From Prionace glauca (taxonomy: Eukaryota > Chordata > Chondrichthyes > Carcharhiniformes > Carcharhinidae), in contig CM075733.1 in NCBI GenBank assembly GCA_037974335.1, forward strand, positions 21,570,505 to 21,634,504: a stretch of DNA of 64,000 nt. Direction: 5' to 3'. The notes beneath the pieces are model-generated. The model was not told the DNA's origin. It was given only the letters and a program-made list of their open reading frames with translations, and searched no databases. A program made the translations under genes and the position numbers. Of the stretch, positions 56,530-64,000 are shown one piece after another. Numbering within the stretch: position 1 is the stretch's first letter; the number at the start of each line of letters is the position of its first letter.

Positions 56530-57235
56530 GAGGATCCTTCACTGCAAGGTCCCTAATTCTACCCGCCTCATTACATAGCACCAGATCCAAGATAGCTCGC
56601 TCCCTCGTCGGCTCCAACACACACTGTTCAAGGAAATTATTCCTGCAGCATTCCAAGAACACCTCCTCGAGCCCACCTCGTCCAACATGGGTCGACCAAT
56701 CAATATGCAGATTGAAATCTCCCATAACTACTGCCGTCCCATTCCTGCACGCCACACTTATTTGCGTGTTAACAGCCCGCCCCACCTCCAGATCATTATT
56801 CGGGGGCCTATAGACGACACCCACTAGCGTCTTCCTCCCTTTGCTGTTCCTAATCTCCACCCACAACGATTCCACTTTCTGCTCTTTGGCTCCGATATCA
56901 TCCCTTGCTACCACCTTGATACTATCCTTAATCAGCAGAGCTACGCCACCCCCTCTTTCCTCCTGCCTATCCTTCCTAAACACTTGATAGCCCTGTACAT
57001 TCATCTCCCAGTCCCTGTCACCTTGCAGCCATGTCTCTGTAATGGCCACCAGATCGTATCCATTTGTGTCGATCTGCGCCACCAGCTCATCCACTTTATT
57101 CCGAATGCTTCGTGCATTCAGATAAAGCGCTTTCATCTCAGCCTTCACCTGGACCCTATCTGCCGTAACGCCACCAATTGGGACATCCTTGGCCTCTTCC
57201 CTTACCTGTATCCTATCCTTAACTTTAGACCTCAT
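56441..57235 (-). pseudogene. CR1-A ORF2, APE endonuclease domain
   Basis: The frame starts MRSKVKDRIQ 43 bp after the ORF1 stop. It contains NARSIRNKVDEL, AITETWLQG (catalytic Glu), VVYRPPNND, MGDFNLHIDW and GESDHCMVEF (Asp-His pair), so all endonuclease signatures are present. The frame shifts near 56450-56520, where the second ORF2 frame takes over. The enzyme would nick target DNA for target-primed reverse transcription. Confidence 0.9.
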
Positions 57236-57278
57236 AGCGTCACCTACCCTCGCACCCTCCCCCCCTCCCCCCCCCTAA

Positions 57279-58165
57279 TTAGTTTAAAGCCCTGTCTACA
57301 GTCCTCTTTATTCGATTCGCTAGCACTCTGGTCCCAGCATGATTCAGACCAACCCCATCCCGCCTGAACAAGTCCCACCTACCCCAATACTGGTGCCAAT
57401 GCCCCATAAATTCGAACACATTCCTCCCACACCAATCCCTGAGCCACCCATTCACTTCCTTTATCCTGTCAACCCTACGCCCGTCTGCCCTCGGTTCAGG
57501 CAGTAGCCCAGAGATAACCACCTTGTCGGTTCTACTTTTTAATTCCATTCCCAGCTTTTCATACTCCCTCCCCAGATCCTCAGTCCGCACTTTGCCTACG
57601 TCACCGGCACCCACATGTACTACAACGACTGGGTTCTCACCCTCCCACTCCAATTCCTCTGCAGCCCAGCTGCGACATCCTGTACCCGAGCACCAGGCAG
57701 ATAACACACCCTTCTGTGCACTTTGTCATTGTAACAAAGGACAGTGTCAATACCCTTCACCCCACTATCCCCAATCACTACGACGTTCCTTTTCCCCTTC
57801 TCTTTGCCTATGTCCTGCTGCATCACTGTACCGTGTGCAGTTTGCTCACCAACCTCACCTGCCTCGTCCTCTTCCAGACTGGAAGCAAGAACCTCAAACC
57901 TGTTATGCAGGTTAAGAGGCTGAGGCCTCCGCTCCTCACCCCCCTTCCTCCTCCCAGCAGCCCCCTTTTGTCCCTGACCCTTAGATTTAGCCAGTCTAGG
58001 GGCACCCTCTCTCCCCCTGATGAGCCTCAGTGTCTGTAGCTCAGAAGCCAGCTCATCCACCTTGAGCTGGAGCTCCTCCAGCAACCTGCACTTACTGCAG
58101 ACATGGTCACTGGGAAGGACCCTGGGGTCCACCAGTTCCCACATCATACAGAAACCACACATCAC
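57279..58165 (-). pseudogene. CR1-A ORF1: zinc-finger, coiled coil and esterase-like protein
   Basis: Starts MMCGFC with Cys3, Cys6, Cys23 and Cys26 (C-x2-C-x16-C-x2-C), followed by a coiled-coil segment (LLEELQLKVDELASELQTLR) and a basic linker. From about residue 128, VVVIGDSG opens an SGNH/GDSL-type esterase domain, with VVVVHVGAGD and DGVGLNHAG as later blocks. Such esterase domains are known in CR1-type ORF1 proteins. A one-base shift near 57660-57700 splits the frame into two (57620-58165 and 57279-57707). Expected to bind element RNA; the esterase role is unresolved in the family. Confidence 0.85.
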
Positions 58166-58639
58166 ATGCCCCTCTATTATTCACTGTAATTTTTTATGGG
58201 GAAAAAATTTTTTCCTTATTTCTTGCTGTAGTAGTTTTGAAAAAAAATTTTTTCCTTGTTTTTTTTCAAACAAACTCACCTGGCCTTTTTCCCTCCAGCC
58301 CTTTTTGATATTAAGCCCTATTAACTCACTCTGCTTCCCACTCACTCCGCTGCCCGCTCAGACGCTGCCCGCTGTCTACACCAGGCCTCCTTTTAAACCT
58401 GGCGCTGTTTTAAAGCAGGCTGGTCCACAAATGACTTTTCACCACACCCTCAGAATTCTTAAAGCAGTAAATACAATAAATAAATGCTTTAAACAGTTCT
58501 ACAAAGAGTAAGGTGCTTTAAACTTATTTTAAACAGGTTTTTAACAGGTAAAATCTTAGCTCTCTCTCTCTGCTCCAGCAAACAATGGAAGGCTTCACCG
58601 TGTGGCCCCCTTGATTATATTATAGCAGACCCGATCGTG

Positions 58640-58870
58640 GCCTAAACTCCATTTTCTTGCCCATTCCCCCACAATGCCTTAACTCCCTTGTCAGTCAGGA
58701 ATCTGTCAGCTCAGTTCTGAATATATCCCAAGACCCAGCCTCCACTATTCACAGGGGAAGGAGAATTCCAAACATTATAAACCGCGGGAGAGAAAAATAT
58801 TCCTGCTCATCGCCAACTTAAACAGGACAGCCTTTATGTTGAAACTAGGCCCCCTATTTCAATATTTCCC
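58640..58870 (-). mobile_element. Old CR1 3'-end fragment
   Basis: Reads ttcttgcccattcccccaca, cccagcctccactattcac, gagaattccaaacatt and aactaggccccctattt, a diverged CR1 C-terminus and 3' end. It adjoins the 5' end of the CR1-A copy. Confidence 0.7.
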
Positions 58871-59254
58871 GACATGGGGAAACATGAGGCTACATTTTAC
58901 CTGTCACCGCCAGGTGTGTTTTTAGCAGGGGAGGCAGTGGGAGAGGGGATAGAGGTAGGGGAGGGGATGGCAGCAAGGGTAGAGGTGGAGGAGGGGGGGG
59001 CACGTAAATAAGTCAGGTATTCTCCCCACCACCTTTCCACTGCCAAAACTGGCAACCTCTTCACCATATTGAAATAAATAGCCAAGGTTGGGGTAGACTT
59101 GTTATCAAGCCAATTGACTCTGGTAATATGCTGTCTGTGCCTTAAAATGTTTGGTGTGGGAAGGCACGCAAGGGGTGGGTGGCCCAATTCTTTTACAAAC
59201 TTCTTCGAGAGCCCTTCCCTGTCCAAGACCCCAGATTCACCAGCCCTGGGGATC
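58871..59254. other. Unassigned sequence
   Basis: Contains a G/A-rich block (58920-59000) and no recognised gene. Confidence 0.4.
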
Positions 59255-59455
59255 CATGGTGTAGCTCAGTTGGCTGGAAGCCGCTGTGGCTGATGCAGGC
59301 CGATGTGTGGGTTCAATTCCTGTACCAGCTCAGGTTATTCACGAAATCCTGCCTTCTGAACCATACCCCGTGCCTGCGGTATGGTGATCCTCAGGTTAAA
59401 TCAGCTCGAAGGAAGAGCAGCCTATTGTCACTATGGCAACTTTATCTTTTACTTT
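59255..59455 (+). mobile_element. HE1-like tRNA-derived SINE
   Basis: Head ggtgtagctcagttggctgg (A box), gtgggttcaattcctgtacc (B box), then gctcaggttattcacgaa, ggtgatcctcaggttaaatc and ctatggcaactttatctttt. This is the layout of the elasmobranch HE1 SINE as I remember it. Confidence 0.7.
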
Positions 59456-59744
59456 CGTACTCCAGTCCCCTTGCAATCTAGGCCACTAAAAGCAGCGTTC
59501 TCTCTCTCACTGGTACCATGGAATGGCAATTCAATTGATGTGGCTAAAATTAACCACAGATTTTGTCACAATGCAATGTCTTTCTTATCTGCTTGATCAT
59601 CATAAAGTTTTTAACTCAATAAACACATTTAGAAAGAATAATATTCATCATGCTGATACGTATGTTCCACTTCACACTGCCATGCATGCACCTTCTCATT
59701 TTTCATTATATTGCAAAGAATTTTTAAAAAATTCTTTCACTAGG

Positions 59745-59762
59745 TGTGTGTGTGTGTGTGTG
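59745..59762. repeat. (gt)n microsatellite
   Basis: Nine gt units next to the start of an L2-like LINE end. Confidence 0.85.
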
Positions 59763-59776
59763 TCTCTGGCTTTTCA

Positions 59777-60012
59777 TTTGATTTATTATTGCCATATGTA
59801 TGGGTATACAGTGAAAAGTATTGTTTCTTGCGCGCTATACAGACAAAGTATACCACTCATAGAGAAGGAAATGAGAGAGTGCAGAATGTATTGTTATAGT
59901 CATAGCTAGGGTGTGGAGAAAGATCAACTTAATGCAAGGAAAGTATTCTATTCAAAAGTCTAATGGCAGCAGAGAAAAAGCTGTTCTTGAGTTGTTGGTA
60001 CATGATCTCAGG
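59777..60012 (-). mobile_element. L2-like LINE 3' end
   Basis: 3' tail side tttgatttattattgccata, then gcgcgctatacagacaaag and catagctagggtgtggag, cut after ttggtacatgatctcagg. Confidence 0.83.
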
Positions 60013-60312
60013 CTAGGCCAACATTTATTGCCCACTCCTAATTGCCCTCGAGAAGGTGAGCTGTCTTCTTGAACTGCGGTGATACAGGTACACCCACAGT
60101 GCTGTTAGGAAGGGATTTCCAGGGTTTGGGCTAAGCAATTATGAAGGTATACAGTATAGATCCGAATCAGAATGATGCGTGGCTGGGAGGGAAATTTGCA
60201 GGTGGTGGAACCTGTATCTGCTGCTCTTGTCCTTCTAGGTGGCAGAGGTCACAGGTTTGGAAGGACAGCGGTTGAAGGAGCCTTGGTGAGTTGCTGTAGT
60301 GCATCTTGTAGA
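60013..60312 (-). mobile_element. Old LINE 3'-end fragment (48.0-52.0 kb family)
   Basis: Contains catttattgcccactccta, acacccacagtgctgttagg, ctgctcttgtccttctaggt and agtgcatcttgtag. It is joined directly to the L2-like fragment. Confidence 0.78.
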
Positions 60313-60313
60313 G

Positions 60314-60480
60314 CAGGGGTGGCCAGACTTTAATAACTTGAGATCTACGTTTTCGACAGTTGTGATCTACCTGTGTGGTCTTGCTACTCTCCCCCACAGT
60401 TGCACAGTGTAGGCCTAATACTGCCTGTCTATGAATAAAAAGTGGCAAGGTGCACCAGGGACACACTTACACACAATCAT
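60314..60480. mobile_element. Partial hAT-like DNA transposon end
   Basis: The segment begins caggggtggccagactttaa, which looks like a hAT-type terminal inverted repeat, followed by ttgagatctacg. The opposite terminus was not found, so this is a truncated or misread copy. Confidence 0.4.
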
Positions 60481-60930
60481 GCAAAGATTCCATCCTCTAA
60501 AGGACACTAGTAAAGCAGGTGGGTTTTTACAACAAGCTTGTACGTTTGTGGTTAATGGTTCCAGAATTTTAACCTAACTAAATTCATGGGATATAAATTC
60601 TCCAGCTCCAAGATGGGATTTATCTTCCAGATCGTTCATCCAGGCCTCGGGATAACAAATACTGTGATGTCACATATGTTTCTGTATCCCAGGTTTAATG
60701 TTGTGCCATATTTAATTGGCACTTTTTCTGTGGGTCCAGGATGTCTTTTATTTTTAACATGAAGGCAAGTAAGTGAGGAGGGTTTGGCACTGTGGATCCT
60801 TACCCACTGGAAACTGGGTTGAAGCCAAAGGATTGAGTCTTACAATAATGTAGTAAAGACTACTCACATTGCATAAGGCTTTTGCAATCCACAAGGATTG
60901 GGGGGAGTTACATTTCATCACCCTAGGCAA
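60481..60930. other. Unassigned sequence
   Basis: No gene or repeat recognised. Confidence 0.4.
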
Positions 60931-61255
60931 AAGGGCGGCATGGTGACACAGTGCTTCAGACTGCTGTCTCATAGCGCCAGGGACCTGAGTTCAATTCCGC
61001 CCATGGGTATCTCTCAATGTGGAGTTTGCACAGTCTCCCTATGTCTGCGTGGGTTTCCTCCGGGTGCTCCGGTTTCCTCCAAAGATGTGCAGGTGGATTG
61101 ACCATGCTAAGTTGTCCCTCAGTGTCGGGGGGGATTAGCAGGGTAAATGCGTGGAGTTATGGGGATAGAGCTGGGTGGGATTGTTGCCATTGCAGGCTCG
61201 ATGGGCTGAATGGCACCCTTCTGCACCGTACAGATTCTAAGATTCTAAGATTCTA
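60931..61255 (+). mobile_element. tRNA-derived SINE, tail type 1, octamer-like end
   Basis: Head gggcggcatggtgacacagt, gagttcaattccgcccatgg, 3' block gatgggctgaatggcaccct and a tail of three gattctaa repeats. Confidence 0.9.
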
Positions 61256-61393
61256 AAATTTGAGTTCAATGCTGCAAAGTTAATGTATAACCCACTACCA
61301 ACCCACTTAACAGGTGAAGGCATTTTAAATAAGTACTAACTGAATTCTGCTTACAACACCCAGGGAGCATCGAATGCAGGATTCTTGCAGCTA

Positions 61394-63200
61394 CAAAGAA
61401 CAAAAAGCAGTACAGCACAGGAACAGGCCCTTCGGCCCACTAAGTGTGCCAATACAAATGCCTCTCTAATATAATATTTCCTTGCCTCTACATGGCCCAT
61501 ATCCCTCTATTCCCTGCCTATTCATGTATCTATCCAGGTGCCTCTTGTTGCTATAGAATCTGCTTCTACCACCTCTTCCGGCAGCGCGTTCCAGGTACTC
61601 ACCCGACTCTGTGTGAAAAAACCTGCCCCTTACATCTCTTTTAATCTTTCCCCCCTCACTTTCAACCTACGCCCCTGAGTAATTCACCCTTCAACTTGTG
61701 GAGAAAAACTGACCATTCACTCTATCCAAGCCTGTCATAATCTTGTAAACCTCTATCAGGCCTCCCTTCATCCTCCGATGCTCCAAAGAAAACAATCCAA
61801 GTTTGTTCAAATTTCCTTTATATTCCATATCCTCCAAACCAGGCAACATCCTGGTAAATCTTTTCTGCACCCTTTCCAATGCATCAACATCCTTCCAGTA
61901 GTGTGGCGACCAGAATTGTAACAATACTCCAAATGCAGCCTAACCAAAGTCTCATACATCTCAACATGATTCTCCAATTCCTTTACTCAATGCCCCGACC
62001 AATGAAGGTCAGTAGACCATATACCTTCTTCACCACCTTGTCCACCTGAGTTGTTAGCTTCAGGGAAATGTGGATCTGCACGCCTAGATCCCTCTGTATG
62101 CTAATATTTCTAAGGGCTCAACTATTTACCGCATACTTTCCTTCTGCAGTAGGCCTTCCAAATTGCATCACCTCACATTTTTCCGGGTTAAATTCCATCT
62201 GCCAACTTTTGGTCTCCAGCTGATTTATATCCTGCTGTATCCTCTGACAATTCTCCTCACTACCTGCAACTCTCCCAAATTTTATATCCTTTACATATTT
62301 ACAAATCAGACAACATACATTGTTCAAATCATTTGTATTTATTAAAAAACAACAGAGGCCCCCAGTACTAATCCTTGTGGAACACTGCTTGTCACAGACC
62401 TCCAGTTAGAAAAGTACCCTTCCACTGCTACTCTCTGCTTTCTATGCCCAAGCCAGTTTTGTATCCATCTCACCAGCTCACCTTGGATCCCATATAACTT
62501 CACCTTCTGTATCAGCCTCCTATGTGGATCCTTATCGAAGGCTTTACTAAAGTCCATGTATACAACATCCCCTGTCCTGGCCTGGTCAATCTTTTCTTAT
62601 CACTTCCTTAAAGAACTCAATCAATTTTGTGAGACACAGCCTCCTCTTCACAAAACTATGCTGCCTATCGCGAATAAGCCTATTCTCTTCCAGGTGTGAG
62701 TATATCCTGATCCTAAGAATTATCTTCAATAATTTCCCCACCACTGATGGAAGACTCGCAGTAATTTCCCGAATTGTCTCTTCTGCCCTTCTTAAACAGA
62801 GGAACAACGTTAGCTACTCTCCAATTGACTGGTACCTCACCCATGGCTAAAGAGGATACCAAGATTTTAGCCAAAGCCTCAGCAATTTCTTTCCTCACCT
62901 CTCTGGGATAGATTATCAGGCCCTGGGACTTGTCCACCTTAATGTTTTTCAAAGCCTCCAATTTTATCTCAACATGCCCTAGAATGTCCACATCCTCCTT
63001 TCTACATTCACCATCCACCACATTCTTCTCCTTTGTGAATACTGATGCAAAAATATTCATTAAGGACCTTACCCACCTCATCTGTCTCCATACACAAATC
63101 CCCTCTACTGACCTTGAGTGGATCTTTCCTTAGCTGCCTTCCTCCTTCTTATATATGCTTAAAAAGCCTTGGGATTCTCCTTAATCCTGTCTTCACCAAA
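61394..63200 (-). mobile_element. CR1 LINE (family D), RT region, degraded
   Basis: The 3' end caaaaagcagtacagcacag is at the left. Minus-strand pieces include FWSPHYWKDVDALERVQKRF, MDFSKAFDKDPHRRL, SSVPQGLVLG and KVDKSQGLIIYPREV. Many frameshifts; old copy. Confidence 0.88.
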
Positions 63201-63409
63201 AACACAGAACAGTAAGTACATAATTTAGTTTCTAATATATCATCACATAAAGTTTTCGTTTATCTTCTCCACAAAAAAAGTATGTGTAGAAAGCACGCGT
63301 CATGTATATGCCAATTCCGCACACATGCAGTTTGCAGAAAGCACACATAGCTGATGCTATGGTCGACTGAGAACTAGTTCCCAATCAGCCTGGCACCCAC
63401 TGCTGTCAC
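63201..63409. other. Unassigned sequence
   Basis: No gene or repeat recognised. Confidence 0.4.
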
Positions 63410-64000
63410 TGTGGATCAGAGATGAATGGAATTAATGTTGAACGGGTGAATGCAGTGCCAGTTAAGCCGGCTGCTTTGCCCTGGTTTGTGTTAAGTTCCT
63501 TGAGTATGGTTAGATCTGCACTCATTCTGACAAGTGGATTACAGTCTATCATACTCCTAACTCTTGCATTGTGGATGGTGGACAGACTTTGGGGTGTCAG
63601 GAGAAAAGATTTTATGCTACCGGATTCCTAGCCTCTGACCTGTCCTTGTAGCCTAATACTTATATGGCTAGCTCAGCTCAATTCCTGGGCAATGGTGTGG
63701 GGATTCAGCAATGGTAATGCTCTTGAATATCAAAGGAAGATCTTTGGATTTTCTTATTGGTGATGGTCATTGCCTGGCACACACGTGGTGTGAATGTTAC
63801 TTGTCACTTGTCAGCCCAAACCTGGATATTGTCCAGATCTTGCTACATGTGAACAAGAACTATTTCCGTATCGAGGAATTTTGAATGGTGTTGAATATTG
63901 TGCCATCATCAGCAAACATTCCCACTTCTGATCTTATGATGGATGGAAGGTCAGTGATGAAGCTGTTGAAGATGGTTGGACTTACGACACTACCCTGAGG
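63410..64000 (-). mobile_element. Old LINE (48.0-52.0 kb family), continues past window
   Basis: Contains attgtggatggtggacagac, gtaatgctcttgaatatcaa, cctggatattgtccagatct and gccatcatcagcaaacattc, parallel to 48720-49230. No open frame of length. It runs off the right edge. Confidence 0.8.

Larger units (their letters stand above)
54475..58610 (-). mobile_element. CR1 LINE (family A), nearly full length, 3' end replaced by a SINE
   Basis: Minus-strand order: 5' untranslated region (about 58166-58610, end uncertain), ORF1 (57279-58165), ORF2 (54475-57235). The sequence is close to the truncated copies at 6675, 7751 and 10388. The usual 3' end with ttcttatg octamers is missing and a SINE 3' half stands in its place. 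One frameshift in each ORF was seen; otherwise the copy is open. This is the best source for the family's full structure in the window. Confidence 0.92.

Noticed and set aside
58020-58511. 163-codon plus-strand frame and other plus frames over 56.9-58.5 kb
   Set aside because: They are antisense to CR1-A ORF1, ORF2 and its 5' region.

Overview
The window looks like nuclear DNA of a cartilaginous fish, most likely a shark. This is inferred from the repeats: several CR1 LINE families ending in octamer repeats, tRNA-derived SINEs with the 'cacagtggttagcactgctg' head, an HE1-like SINE, and spliced vertebrate immune exons. Nothing bacterial, viral or organellar is present. The species cannot be named from the sequence.

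The only host gene I can support lies on the minus strand at the left edge. It has a leader exon (4393-4456), a V-type Ig exon with a built-in J-like strand (2429-2788) and a C1-type Ig exon (1086-1391). All junctions are phase 1 with good splice sites. The C1 exon ends in a donor, so the transmembrane/cytoplasmic exons should lie past base 1, outside the window. The V domain resembles NKp30 (NCR3) by eye, and the VJ-C1 layout makes this a receptor of interest for the origin of antigen receptors and NK receptors.

The remaining 59 kb is a stack of transposable elements. 4.7-6.1 kb: SINE and hairpin-type repeats. 6.7-14.0 kb: young CR1 copies, including an inverted pair and one CR1 (family A) nested in another (family B). 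14-21 kb: sparse old repeats. 21.4-26.4 kb: a 5 kb G-rich minisatellite attached to the end of a terminal-inverted-repeat element. 26.8-44.8 kb: older CR1, L2-like LINEs and SINEs, a second copy of the G-rich element (39.57-40.23 kb), and a tRNA-Pro-like sequence joined to a SINE (36.88-37.26 kb). 45.1-47.2 kb: a second minisatellite with a 63+63+59 bp higher-order repeat. 48.0-52.0 kb: one old LINE split by an L2-like LINE, a palindromic repeat and a Ty3/gypsy remnant. 52-54 kb: CR1 and SINE copies. 54.2-58.6 kb: a nearly full-length CR1-A with both ORFs, whose 3' end is replaced by a SINE 3' half, suggesting template switching. 58.6-64 kb: older LINE fragments, an HE1-like SINE and a partial hAT-like end.

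The repeats act together as retroposition partners: LINEs supply reverse transcriptase, and the SINEs carry three kinds of 3' tail that probably recruit different LINEs. CR1 families are called A to F here only to keep copies apart; these are working labels, not database names. All similarity calls are from reading and memory; no search was run.
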